Of a stretch of 39,001 nt of DNA, positions 1-8,619 are shown piece by piece; position 1 is the stretch's first letter, and each line of letters starts with the position of its first letter. This stretch comes from Chloroflexota bacterium. Its GTDB lineage: Bacteria; Chloroflexota; Chloroflexia; Chloroflexales; Roseiflexaceae. The notes beneath the pieces were generated by a model. It did no database searches. It saw only the letters and a program-made list of their open reading frames with translations, and was not told the origin of the DNA. The stretch lies in contig JACAEQ010000048.1 in assembly GCA_013388755.1 (NCBI GenBank), positions 1 to 39,001 on the forward strand. The letters are read 5' to 3'. The position numbers were made by a program, and so were the translations under genes.

Positions 1-1012
1 CAACCGGCTGTGTCGGGACAGGTGACTGAGTGACGGGAACAACCGTGCTTGGCGGAACCGTCGGCTGATTCGGGTCGCGTGTCGGCTCTGGCGGGGTGAT
101 CGCCCCACCCTGCACCTGCACAATCACCCGGTCCGACGCGGCCGTGAAGCTGCGGCTATCCTGAGCGGTCGCCTGATTGCCGATCGACGAATCCGCCGGG
201 GCACCGGAGCGAACGCGCACATTGATATTGATCAACGCCGGCTGGCTGGCCTGGGCCGTCACCGAACAGACGACTGTGCTGCCACTCTGCTGGCATGAGC
301 CACTCGATGAGCTGGAACCAGTCACCTCCAGCTGGCCGTTGATCGGGTCGCGCACCTCAACTGACACCGGCGCCGAGGCATTGGTCTCAACCGCAATCGT
401 ATAGGTAAACTCCTGCCCCGGCGCTGCCGCATTTACCGAAGCCGATTTGGAGATCGTCAGGGGCGGCAGGCCAAGAATGGGCGTTGGACTCGGCCCGGCC
501 GTCGCAGTTGGCGAGCCTGTCGCCGTTGGCACGCTGGTAAACGTCGCCGTCGCGCCCGGCACCGGCGTAGCCGTCGGTGTCGCCGTCGCGCCCGGCACCG
601 GCGTAGCCGTGGCCGGTGCACCGGTCGCTGTCGGGCTTTCCAGCGCCGTGGTCGCCGTCGGCAGTGGCGTCTCGGTTGCGCGCGCCTGGATCTCAGCCTG
701 GTCGGTGGGCGCGCTGGTTGACTCGGCCGGCGCCTGGTCGGTGGGCGCGCTGGTTGACTCGGCCGGCGCCTGGTCGGCGGGTACGCTGGTTGATCCAGCA
801 TCATTTACCGGCTGTTCCGTCGGCGCCTCCTGCCCACGTGGTGCCGCCGGCACAAGCGCCGGATTCACCCAGCGGTACGCTTCCGCATACAACGGGAAGG
901 CGATCAGCAGGACACTTACGGCAATCAGCACCAGTTCGTAGGGCGTCCAGCGCGCCGGCGCGCGCCCGCGCCCAGCACGCGGTGGACGATTCTGGCCAGA
1001 GAGACGCTGCAT
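1..1012 (-). CDS. Secreted/membrane-anchored DUF11-domain protein (3' end beyond window)
   Basis: Open frame from ATG at 1012 to the left edge with no stop, so at least 337 residues. It is preceded by a clear AAAGGAGG ribosome site 8-9 nt upstream. Residues 1-24 are basic, and residues about 25-42 form one hydrophobic segment (signal anchor or signal peptide). A long Ala/Thr/Pro-rich linker (about 50-170) follows, including two sets of 12-residue repeats. A Ser/Thr/Val-rich beta domain follows, with the TISKSASVNAAAPGQEFTYT signature of DUF11 (isopeptide/SdrD-like) repeats, and then a second Pro/Thr-rich stretch. The gene starts 31 nt after the sortase stop, so the two are probably one operon and this protein is a plausible sortase substrate. 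Its C-terminus, where a sorting signal would lie, is outside the window. A surface stalk or adhesin role is inference. Confidence 0.8.
   Translation of the reverse strand, partial: MQRLSGQNRPPRAGRGRAPARWTPYELVLIAVSVLLIAFPLYAEAYRWVNPALVPAAPRGQEAPTEQPVNDAGSTSVPADQAPAESTSAPTDQAPAESTSAPTDQAEIQARATETPLPTATTALESPTATGAPATATPVPGATATPTATPVPGATATFTSVPTATGSPTATAGPSPTPILGLPPLTISKSASVNAAAPGQEFTYTIAVETNASAPVSVEVRDPINGQLEVTGSSSSSGSCQQSGSTVVCSVTAQASQPALININVRVRSGAPADSSIGNQATAQDSRSFTAASDRVIVQVQGGAITPPEPTRDPNQPTVPPSTVVPVTQSPVPTQPV
543..614. repeat. 36-bp tandem repeat in DUF11 linker (set 1)
   Basis: Two nearly identical 36-bp units begin at 543 and 579. They encode a 12-residue Thr/Ala/Pro unit (TATPVPGATATP) in the minus-strand gene. 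The period is a multiple of three, so copy-number change would keep the frame. Confidence 0.8.
697..800. repeat. 36-bp tandem repeat in DUF11 linker (set 2)
   Basis: Units begin at 697, 733 and 769. The first two are identical over 36 bp and the third is partial and diverged. They encode DQAPAESTSAPT units in the linker. Period and reading frame match set 1, but the sequence differs. Confidence 0.85.
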
Positions 1013-1043
1013 GGCGACGTTCCTCCTTTGCTCCGGCGCTGCG

Positions 1044-1955
1044 TTACTCGCCCGCCAGTGGTCGCGCTCCAATCAAGTCGCCCGCCACCACCAGGCGCTG
1101 TGTATCCCAGTTGGTGCAGGTAATCAGGGTAATTGTCGGCGCGTCGGTTGGATCGAGCACACCAGTATCGGTTGGCCAGACGCTCCTGGTTTCGCGAATA
1201 CGGTACTGGTAACGCCACCCGTCGCTATCGACAAACACATCATCTCCCGGGGTCAGGCGCCCAAGGTCGCGAAAGACGGCTCCGCGCAAACCGGCGTGAC
1301 CTGCCAGCGCCATGTTCCCAGGATCGCCCGGCAACCCGGTACCGTGCAGATAACCCGCTGCATAGTCGGCAACCTGCCAGGTGCCGTCCACAACAAAGAC
1401 TTCGACCACCAGCGTGTCAACCCCGATGGCCGGAATGAGCAAACGGTCCGGCCGGCGCGATCCATTCTGATAGGCTGGCGCATCAGCAACCACGACCGCC
1501 GACCGTGGCGCAAGGAACCCTTCGGCAGATGGCTGCTGCATATCGGGAGTCGTAAAGGGAAGGGGCGCGCCAGCGGGCGTCACCTCAAAACCCGCGGTGT
1601 ACGGCGGCACACGCACGACAGCCGTTGCCTGCACGGCAGCCTGCACTACAGGCGCACGACGCACTGCCTGCTGCGTATGCACCCAGTCGCGCACCGGCCC
1701 ATCAACCAGCCAGTAGACGAAGACCAGCAGCGCCGCAACTGCCAGCAGACGCTCGGCGTGATGCAACCAGCTATCCAGCCGTGTACGCAGGAGAAAACCG
1801 CCAAGCGCGTGGTTGCGGTGTTCATCAGTGGAGCGCAGCCTGACTGGCGAATGCCACGCTTCGGCCGGTGCCGGAGGCGTCGCAATCAGCATTTCGAGGA
1901 GCGTCTCATCTTCCGGCTGCGGTGCAGGGTGCTGACGGGATGACCGTGCAGGCAT
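1044..1955 (-). CDS. Class D-like sortase
   Basis: 303-residue membrane-anchored cysteine transpeptidase. It has a long cytoplasmic N-terminus (about 1-66), one hydrophobic segment (about 68-86), a Pro/Ala-rich linker, and a sortase barrel from about residue 165. The catalytic triad is visible: His220 in LAGHAG, Cys280 in TLITC, and Arg287 in DTQRLVV. The TLxTC form and overall layout fit class D/E sortases, which act on the outer face of the cytoplasmic membrane. The next gene encodes a DUF11 protein 31 nt downstream, which suggests a dedicated sortase-substrate pair. The ATG at 1955 has no strong ribosome site. It lies about 38 nt after a predicted transcription start, so a later start cannot be excluded. 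Confidence 0.85.
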   Translation of the reverse strand: MPARSSRQHPAPQPEDETLLEMLIATPPAPAEAWHSPVRLRSTDEHRNHALGGFLLRTRLDSWLHHAERLLAVAALLVFVYWLVDGPVRDWVHTQQAVRRAPVVQAAVQATAVVRVPPYTAGFEVTPAGAPLPFTTPDMQQPSAEGFLAPRSAVVVADAPAYQNGSRRPDRLLIPAIGVDTLVVEVFVVDGTWQVADYAAGYLHGTGLPGDPGNMALAGHAGLRGAVFRDLGRLTPGDDVFVDSDGWRYQYRIRETRSVWPTDTGVLDPTDAPTITLITCTNWDTQRLVVAGDLIGARPLAGE

Positions 1956-1999
1956 TGGTGCGTCGTATCATGATGCTACCGGACGAACAAACTGAAACG

Positions 2000-2028
2000 A
2001 TTATACATGATGCATGGCACAGATGCAA
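2000..2028 (-). promoter_or_regulatory. Sigma-A promoter of the sortase operon
   Basis: On the minus strand, TTGCAT (2028-2023), a 17-nt spacer and a perfect TATAAT (2005-2000). The predicted start is near 1993, about 38 nt before the sortase ATG. This separates the sortase operon from the upstream pyr genes. Confidence 0.75.
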
Positions 2029-2109
2029 TAGGAAAGTGCGAATTATCCCTATGCTATGAGCATGGTTCGTATGCGAGTGTAAAGTGATCCGTTAAGCGCG
2101 CGGTAGCTA

Positions 2110-3201
2110 TCACCCGCCGGCCGTGCAGACATCAATACCAACAGCGTCTTCAAGCGAGGTCAGACCGTCACGGCGGAGCAGGCGCGCCAGGCCACGTTTC
2201 GTATCACGCGCAATGGCAGGGCCAGCGTACACCATGCCGGTATAGAGTTGCACCAGGCGGGCTCCGGCGCGGATGTGGGCGTATGCATCATCCGGCCCGG
2301 CGACACCACCCACACCGATCACCGGCGGTTTGCCGTGCGTCATGGCAAAAATCGCAGCAATCACGGCACGCGACCGCTCTGCCAGCGGGCGACCGCTCAA
2401 CCCGCCGACCTCGCCGGCCAGCGGGCTGCGCAGGCCGGGTCGCGCCAGCGTTGTGTTGGTGGCAATGAAGGCTGCCACTCCCGCCTCGCAACCGGCACGC
2501 ACGACAGTTTCAAGTTGTGCAGGGGTTTCATCGGGCGAGACCTTCAGCGCAATCGGGCGGGGATGGGGTAACGCTCGATTGCAGGCGGACAGTTCGCGCA
2601 GGAGCTCTTCGAGCGCCGCGCGTTCGTGAAGCAGGCGCAACCCCGGCGTATTCGGCGATGAGATATTCACTGCAATATAGTCGGCCAGCGGCGCCAGTGC
2701 CACGAATGCCGCGACGTAATCTTCGACGGCGCGCTCCAGCGGCGTATTGCGGTTCTTGCCAATATTCACGCCAACCACCGGGCCGGCAGCGACGCGGCGC
2801 GCCCGCAGCGCGCGCGCGACAGCAACCATACCCGGGCCATTGAAACCCAGACGATTGATCAGCGCGGCATCCTGCGGCAGGCGAAACAACCGCGGCCGCG
2901 GGTTACCCGGTTGCGGGCGCGGCGTGACCGTGCCAACCTCGACGTGGCCAAACCCCAGGAGCGCCAGCGCATCAACCAGTTCGGCGCGCTTGTCGAATCC
3001 TGCCGCCACACCGACCGGACTGGCGAATCGTAACCCGGCCCACTGCACGGCCAGGATCGGATCATCCCAGGCATACAGCGCGTGAACCAGGCGCGGCAGC
3101 AGCGGCGCGCGGCCTGTGGCGCGAAACAACGCCGTTACCAGTTCGTGGGCACGCTCGGCTTCGAGGCGGAACAACAGTGGGCGGAGCAGCGCGTAGATCA
3201 T
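2110..3201 (-). CDS. pyrD: Dihydroorotate dehydrogenase, class 2 (quinone-type)
   Basis: 363 residues. The enzyme oxidises dihydroorotate to orotate, the fourth step of UMP synthesis. The N-terminal helical segment (LLRPLLFRLEAERAHEL, residues 5-21) is typical of membrane-associated class 2 enzymes. FMN-barrel motifs follow: GVAAGFDK (64-71), NRLGFNG (116-122) and NISSPNTPGLR (179-189). Ser182 sits at the catalytic-base position, where class 1 enzymes have Cys. VGVGGV and LYTGMVYAGP near the C-terminus bind the FMN phosphate. The ATG at 3201 lies only 2 nt after the pyrK stop, so the two are co-transcribed and probably translationally coupled. The family fit is class 2 throughout, which makes the adjacent PyrK homologue unexpected. 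Confidence 0.96.
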   Translation of the reverse strand: MIYALLRPLLFRLEAERAHELVTALFRATGRAPLLPRLVHALYAWDDPILAVQWAGLRFASPVGVAAGFDKRAELVDALALLGFGHVEVGTVTPRPQPGNPRPRLFRLPQDAALINRLGFNGPGMVAVARALRARRVAAGPVVGVNIGKNRNTPLERAVEDYVAAFVALAPLADYIAVNISSPNTPGLRLLHERAALEELLRELSACNRALPHPRPIALKVSPDETPAQLETVVRAGCEAGVAAFIATNTTLARPGLRSPLAGEVGGLSGRPLAERSRAVIAAIFAMTHGKPPVIGVGGVAGPDDAYAHIRAGARLVQLYTGMVYAGPAIARDTKRGLARLLRRDGLTSLEDAVGIDVCTAGG

Positions 3202-3203
3202 GT

Positions 3204-3992
3204 CTATCGTTCAATATCACGCAGGTCGAACCAGGGGCCCTCAACACATGGCAGGCAAGCGGCACCGCGCAGTTCCACGGCGCACACACCGCATGCACCA
3301 ACGCCACAGCCAGGCGGAATGTCAATCAGCGCAAGGGCGAACCCGCGCGACCAGCGAAAACGCACCGTGCGCACCACCTGGCTCAACACCGTCAGGGCAT
3401 CGGGCGGTAACGCGGCAACCAGCGCATCAGCCCACGCCAGTGGTGAGACGCCCGCCGCCGGTTGCAGCATCGCGGTGACGGATGCCGCCAGATCGGCGCC
3501 GGTACCGGTCAGGTATTCAGTGGCACCAGGCAAGAGGAACGACGGCGGCAGGCCATCCGGGTCGCTGGCGACGGCCAGTAGCGTGACAGCAGCGTGGGAG
3601 GCGGCGACACGAGCTGCAAATATCAACGCCGCCAGCCCGGCACCCGCGCCGACCAGCAGCAGGTTGTGCAACCGGCTATCGAGAGACAGCGGGCGCCCGA
3701 ACACACCAAACGCATCGAGCGTCTCACCCACACTGCGCCGCGCTAGCCAGGCCAGCCCCGGCTCATGTGCTTCGTACAGCAGCGCCACCTGGCCCAGTTC
3801 GGGCATTGTGGCAGCAATGAACAATGGCCGGCGCAGCAGGCGATAGCCGTCACCGGGATCGTCGCAACGCAGCAGCAGATAATTGCCGGGTCGCACATCG
3901 CGCGCGAGGTCGCCGGCCTGAAGCGCCAGCCAGCGCAGGCGAGCCGTTACCGGGCGATGGTCAGCAATGGTAACCAGGTGCTGGCGCGCCAT
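3204..3992 (-). CDS. pyrK: PyrK-like dihydroorotate dehydrogenase electron-transfer subunit
   Basis: 262 residues, ferredoxin-reductase fold. An FAD-binding barrel has RRPLFI near residues 54-59 where the family usually has RRPxSI. An NAD-binding domain has VGAGAG (114-119). A C-terminal [2Fe-2S] cluster has Cys229, 234, 237 and 249 (C-x4-C-x2-C-x11-C), ending in CVEGPWF as in PyrK. Such subunits pass electrons from class 1B PyrD to NAD+, yet the neighbouring PyrD is class 2. The start is the ATG at 3992, which has GAGG 7 nt upstream. An in-frame GTG at 4010 overlaps the pyrC stop and would add six residues. PyrK is a family assignment; a different acceptor or partner is possible. Confidence 0.85.
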   Translation of the reverse strand: MARQHLVTIADHRPVTARLRWLALQAGDLARDVRPGNYLLLRCDDPGDGYRLLRRPLFIAATMPELGQVALLYEAHEPGLAWLARRSVGETLDAFGVFGRPLSLDSRLHNLLLVGAGAGLAALIFAARVAASHAAVTLLAVASDPDGLPPSFLLPGATEYLTGTGADLAASVTAMLQPAAGVSPLAWADALVAALPPDALTVLSQVVRTVRFRWSRGFALALIDIPPGCGVGACGVCAVELRGAACLPCVEGPWFDLRDIER

Positions 3993-4006
3993 CCGTGAAC
4001 CTCGCC

Positions 4007-5503
4007 TCACTCCTCATTGTCGGCGCCAAGAAACCCGTCGAGCCGTGACGCCTGCTGCAGCGCGCCCGTACCGACACCAAAATTACCGCGCCGAAAGATG
4101 ATCTGGCCGCGACACATGGTCAGCATCACCTGTCCCTTCAACTGTTGCCCGGCGAGCGGTGTGTTACGCCCCTTTGACAGGAACTTCGCCGGGTCAACGA
4201 TCCAGGGCGAGTCGGGATCAAAGACCACGATATCGGCCGGTGAGCCGGGGCGCAACGTTGCCGGCGCGCGTCCCAGCACGCCAGCCGGCCCTTCGGTCAG
4301 CCGGGCAACCAGGTCAACCAGGTCGAGCTTGCCGCGATGCACCAGAGTCAGCGCCAGGCCGAGAGCGGTTTCAAACCCGCTGATACCAGGAGCCGCGAGA
4401 CGGTACTCACATTCCTTCTCAACCAGGGTCTGTGGCGCATGATCGGTGGCGATCGCATCAATGGTGCCATCACGCAACCCTTCGATCAACGCCTCGACAT
4501 CTTCCTCGGTACGCAGCGGTGGGCTGACGCGCGTGGAACTATGGTACGGCGGCAACAATGCCGGCTTGAGCCAGGCCGGCAGACCCAGACCGGTCTCACC
4601 GGCATCATACCGGTCGCGCGATCCACGCCGGGCCGGCCTGACATCTGCGGGCTGGTGCATCTCAAGCCAGCCCAGCACCCAGCGATCGGTGAGGGTCAGA
4701 TGATGGGGCGTCACTTCGGCAGTCACGTGAACGCCGCGCGCCCTGGCGGCGCGGATCAACGCCACGCCGCCGGCGGTGCTCACATGGCAGATATGCAGGT
4801 GCGCACCGGTTATTTCGGCAAGCGCGATATCGCGCGCGATCATCACCTCTTCCGCCGCCGCAGGCGACCCCGGCAGGCCGAGACGCGTACTGACGGCCCC
4901 CTCATGCATGGCCCAGCCGCGCGTGAGGCGCACATCCTCGCAATGAGCCATCAGCGGCACATCGAGCATGGCCGAGTACGCCAGCGCATTACGCATCACC
5001 GCCGCGTCGGCCACGGCGTTCCCCTCGTCGGAAAACGCGACACAGCCCGCTTCCACCAGTTCCGCCATCTCGGTGAGCGTCTTCCCTTCACGCCCGATGG
5101 TGATCGCACCCACCGGCTCAACGCGCACCACGCCGCGCCGGCGCGCAATCTCGCGAATCTGGCGCGCCACGGCAGCGCAATCGACCGGTGGCGTCGTATC
5201 AGGCATGGCGCAGAGCGTCGTGAACCCACCGGCCGCCGCAGCTTTTGTCGCGGTCTCGATCGTTTCTTTCTGCTCCCCACCTGGTTCGCGCAAATGCGCA
5301 TGCAGATCGAGAAATCCGGGGGCAATCACCGCGCCGCGCGCGTTGATCACCTCGGTCCGATCATCGAGCGGCTCGAAGGCCAGTGCCAGATCCGCCAGAT
5401 CAACGACCTGCACGACCTTGCCATCTTCCACCAGCACATTACCGATCGTCGCCACGCGCCGCGCAGGATCGATGATCGAGCCATTCTTGATGAAATAGCG
5501 CAT
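4007..5503 (-). CDS. pyrC: Dihydroorotase, type I-like
   Basis: 498 residues, longer than the usual 420-450. It closes carbamoyl-aspartate to dihydroorotate. Zinc-site residues are visible: His68 and His70 in DLHAHLREPGG, Asp in FSDEG, His in MAHCED and HICHVS, and Asp in ATDHAP. The C-terminal FLSKGRNTPLAGQQLKG is typical of the family. Three things differ from usual: MPDT replaces MPNT (Asp102), DHAPQ replaces DHAPH, and about 38 extra residues lie between HHLTLTDRWVLG and VSPPLR. The start at 5503 gives MRYFIKNGSIIDP, the conserved beginning; an upstream in-frame start would run back into pyrB. It lies 4 nt after pyrB. Confidence 0.92.
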   Translation of the reverse strand: MRYFIKNGSIIDPARRVATIGNVLVEDGKVVQVVDLADLALAFEPLDDRTEVINARGAVIAPGFLDLHAHLREPGGEQKETIETATKAAAAGGFTTLCAMPDTTPPVDCAAVARQIREIARRRGVVRVEPVGAITIGREGKTLTEMAELVEAGCVAFSDEGNAVADAAVMRNALAYSAMLDVPLMAHCEDVRLTRGWAMHEGAVSTRLGLPGSPAAAEEVMIARDIALAEITGAHLHICHVSTAGGVALIRAARARGVHVTAEVTPHHLTLTDRWVLGWLEMHQPADVRPARRGSRDRYDAGETGLGLPAWLKPALLPPYHSSTRVSPPLRTEEDVEALIEGLRDGTIDAIATDHAPQTLVEKECEYRLAAPGISGFETALGLALTLVHRGKLDLVDLVARLTEGPAGVLGRAPATLRPGSPADIVVFDPDSPWIVDPAKFLSKGRNTPLAGQQLKGQVMLTMCRGQIIFRRGNFGVGTGALQQASRLDGFLGADNEE

Positions 5504-5507
5504 GGAT

Positions 5508-6470
5508 CTACTCCCCGGCAAGACGATAGAGCAGCGCCATTCGCACTGCCACACCGTTGGCGACCTGCTCTTCAATCACCGACTGCGCCGACGTCGCTAC
5601 ATCGGGCATGATCTCGACGCCCTCATTCATGGGTCCGGGATGCATGACCAGGCACTGCGGCCCGGCAAGCGCCACACGTTCGGCGGTGAGCGCGAAGAAG
5701 CGGCTATACTCACGCAATGACGGGAGCAGGCCGCCTTCCATACGCTCTTTCTGCAACCGTAACGCCATGACCACATCCGCGCCTGTGAGACTCTCATCAA
5801 GGTTACTGGAGATCGTCAATTCCGGCCAGGTGGCCTTCCAGAACGACTCCGGGCCGATCAATGTCTGTGGCGCACACAACACAACCTGCGCGCCCATGCG
5901 GGTAAACCCCCACAGATTCGAGCGCGCCACACGGCTATGCAGAATATCGCCGACAATAACGACCTTCAACCCCTCGATGCGCCCGAGCCGCTGGTAGACC
6001 GTAAACAGGTCGAGCAGCGCCTGGGTCGGATGCGCGTGCCGCCCATCACCGGCATTGATCACCGAGCCGTGGAAGTGCTGCGCCACCAGGTACGGCGCAC
6101 CCGACTCACTGTGCCGCATCACCAGCATATCGGCGCCAAGCGCCTGCAACGTTCGCACCGTATCAATCAGCGACTCACCTTTTTCGACGCTGCTGCCGCG
6201 CGCGGTAAAGTTCACCACATTGGCAGAGAGCGCCTTGCCGGCAAGTTCGAACGAAATCCGGGTGCGCGTGCTATCCTCAAAAAACAAATTGACGATCGTC
6301 TTACCGCGCAAGGTCGGCACCTGCTTGATCGCCCGGCCGAGCACCTCCTTCATGCTCACGGACGTCTCCAGGATCTCACCGATTTCCTCCGCCGAGAAAT
6401 CATCAAGGTCAAGCACGTGGCGACGGCGATCGTACGCCTGCGCTGGAACCACGCCCGCCCCTGTACTCAT
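5508..6470 (-). CDS. pyrB: Aspartate carbamoyltransferase catalytic subunit
   Basis: 320 residues. It condenses carbamoyl phosphate with aspartate. The carbamoyl-phosphate loop is intact at FFEDSTRTRISFE (63-75, with Ser67-Thr68-Arg69-Thr70). MRHSESGAP, INAGDGRHAHPTQALLDL and VMHPGPMNEGVEI are the other diagnostic motifs. The start is the ATG at 6470 preceded by AGGGAG 6 nt upstream. The longer open frame upstream overlaps pyrR and lacks family similarity. It sits 19 nt after pyrR and 4 nt before pyrC. No pyrI regulatory subunit is nearby, so control is probably at the RNA level through PyrR. Confidence 0.97.
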   Translation of the reverse strand: MSTGAGVVPAQAYDRRRHVLDLDDFSAEEIGEILETSVSMKEVLGRAIKQVPTLRGKTIVNLFFEDSTRTRISFELAGKALSANVVNFTARGSSVEKGESLIDTVRTLQALGADMLVMRHSESGAPYLVAQHFHGSVINAGDGRHAHPTQALLDLFTVYQRLGRIEGLKVVIVGDILHSRVARSNLWGFTRMGAQVVLCAPQTLIGPESFWKATWPELTISSNLDESLTGADVVMALRLQKERMEGGLLPSLREYSRFFALTAERVALAGPQCLVMHPGPMNEGVEIMPDVATSAQSVIEEQVANGVAVRMALLYRLAGE

Positions 6471-6489
6471 GGTTGGCTCCCTGGCTGCA

Positions 6490-7472
<983 letters not shown>

Positions 7473-7493
7473 GATGCGCCTCCTTGCTATCGG

Positions 7494-7697
7494 TTACAGA
7501 TTCCCACCGTCCACCTTCCCACCGTCCACGTCACCACGTTCCTCCACACGGCGCAACTCATCATGCAGTCGCCAGATGAGTTGCAGGCGCGCAGCATGCC
7601 AGGCCCGGCTCTTCGGCCCGGTTTCGCGCATCAGTATAAGCTGTCGAACACGCGCACGGAGACATTCGGAGCGCGACGGTTCCTGCTCACCGGTCAC
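7494..7697 (-). CDS. Small basic hypothetical protein
   Basis: 67 residues from a GTG at 7697 with TAGGAG 7 nt upstream, starting 9 nt after the Nudix stop and ending 21 nt before the SRPBCC gene. It is rich in Arg, Leu and Glu (SECLRARVRQLILMRETG, then WHAARLQLIWRLHDELRRVE), predicting two amphipathic helices. The last residues (VDGGKVDGGNL) come from a short DNA repeat and may be unstructured. I recognise no family. The operon position and ribosome site favour a real gene; the small size leaves doubt. Confidence 0.5.
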   Translation of the reverse strand: MTGEQEPSRSECLRARVRQLILMRETGPKSRAWHAARLQLIWRLHDELRRVEERGDVDGGKVDGGNL

Positions 7698-7706
7698 TGA
7701 ACTCTC

Positions 7707-8234
7707 CTACGAGCGATCCCCGTCACGCACGAGCATCGCCCAATCCGCCAGGGCCCGCACATGGGTATGGTGCGACAGCGGAGGCAGCGCGTCAAGCGCG
7801 AAGAAACCCACGGCTTCGGCATCATCACCGGCCAGCGGCGTGGCACCCTCGTCACGCGCCAGGTACACCAGCAAGATGCCGGCACCACGCGGATCATCGG
7901 TATAGTGGTAGGCGCCAAGCAGGCGACCAACGGTCACATCGAGTCCCGTCTCCTCGCGCGCCTCACGGCGTGCAGCGTCATCCGGCGGCTCATCGGCTTC
8001 CGCATAGCCGCACGGCAGACACCAGAGGCCACGTCCCGGCTCATTACGGCGTCGCACCAGCAACACGCGCCCATCGCGCACAACCAGTGCCGCGCTGGCC
8101 ACTTTTGGGTCAACATATACCACGAAACCACAGCCGGGGCATGCCGGCCTGATACGACCACCGACGGTACGTGTGGTGAGCGTGGCACCGCAACGCGAGC
8201 AAAAGCGAGCAGATTGGAGCTGTGGATCGGTCAT
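7707..8234 (-). CDS. Nudix hydrolase with N-terminal zinc ribbon
   Basis: 175 residues. The N-terminus has a zinc-ribbon with two CxxC pairs (CSRC near 12-15 and CPGC near 33-36). This is followed by the linker VYVDPKVASAALV, as in NADH pyrophosphatase-like and related ribbon-Nudix proteins. The Nudix box is complete: the spacing G-x5-E-x7-RE-x-x-EE-x-GL is met in GYAEADEPPDDAARREAREE and the following TGL. It should cleave a nucleoside diphosphate linked to another group, with Mg2+; the substrate is unknown. It is the first gene of the minus-strand unit leading into pyr. The start at 8234 is chosen because the longer upstream frame has no conserved content. Confidence 0.88.
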   Translation of the reverse strand: MTDPQLQSARFCSRCGATLTTRTVGGRIRPACPGCGFVVYVDPKVASAALVVRDGRVLLVRRRNEPGRGLWCLPCGYAEADEPPDDAARREAREETGLDVTVGRLLGAYHYTDDPRGAGILLVYLARDEGATPLAGDDAEAVGFFALDALPPLSHHTHVRALADWAMLVRDGDRS

Positions 8235-8426
8235 CGAACACCGGTACTCTGACTCTGGCGGCGCGTACCCTGAGCATACCGACGGATGCCGGACGGCCCG
8301 GCATCTACGACGCACCACCGTACACCAGGCTGAAGTGCCTCTCCAAACAATGGCTGGATGGCATTGCGTGCGAAGCGACGCACGCTCCGTATCACATCTG
8401 AGTTTCGTCACACCCCGGTGCCACCA

Positions 8427-8454
8427 TTGACTCCCGGATGGCAGCCGTTATAAT
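8427..8454 (+). promoter_or_regulatory. Sigma-A promoter of folK
   Basis: TTGACT (8427-8432), a 16-nt spacer, and a perfect TATAAT (8449-8454). The predicted start near 8461 leaves an unusually long leader of about 160 nt before folK. Confidence 0.75.
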
Positions 8455-8521
8455 CTACAGCGGCGAGCAGCAGCCTTGATGCGCGGATGTGCCGTCGTTC
8501 CTGCGCGCCACGCGCCCCATC

Positions 8522-8609
8522 GAGGCGCAAGGTTGTGCATGTTGCTACAACCAGCGCCTCACGAAATCTGAAGGCAACCGCGAAGCGGCCACGGCACGAA
8601 CGCTTCGCG
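8522..8609 (+). promoter_or_regulatory. Structured folK leader (two hairpins)
   Basis: Hairpin 1: GAGGCGC (8522-8528) and GGTTGT (8531-8536) pair with ACAACC (8547-8552) and GCGCCTC (8554-8560), 13 base pairs interrupted by a small internal loop. Hairpin 2: CGCGAAGCG (8579-8587) pairs with CGCTTCGCG (8601-8609), with a 13-nt loop. Hairpin 2 ends 10 nt before the folK ATG and could mask the ribosome site. No T-run follows either, so they are not intrinsic terminators. A regulatory role is inference. Confidence 0.5.
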
Positions 8610-8619
8610 ACAGACAGCA

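Larger units (their letters stand above)
8235..8619. other. Gene-free divergent region with promoter and four hairpins
   Basis: This is 385 nt between the Nudix gene (minus) and folK (plus). It holds one excellent plus-strand promoter and four perfect inverted repeats: 8285-8292 with 8298-8305, 8366-8372 with 8379-8385, 8522-8536 with 8547-8560, and 8579-8587 with 8601-8609. The first two lie toward the Nudix side and the last two inside the folK leader. I found no strong minus-strand promoter and no supported coding frame. Confidence 0.7.

Noticed and set aside
697-800. CRISPR-like array
   Set aside because: The 36-bp units are directly contiguous, without spacers, and encode in-frame linker residues.
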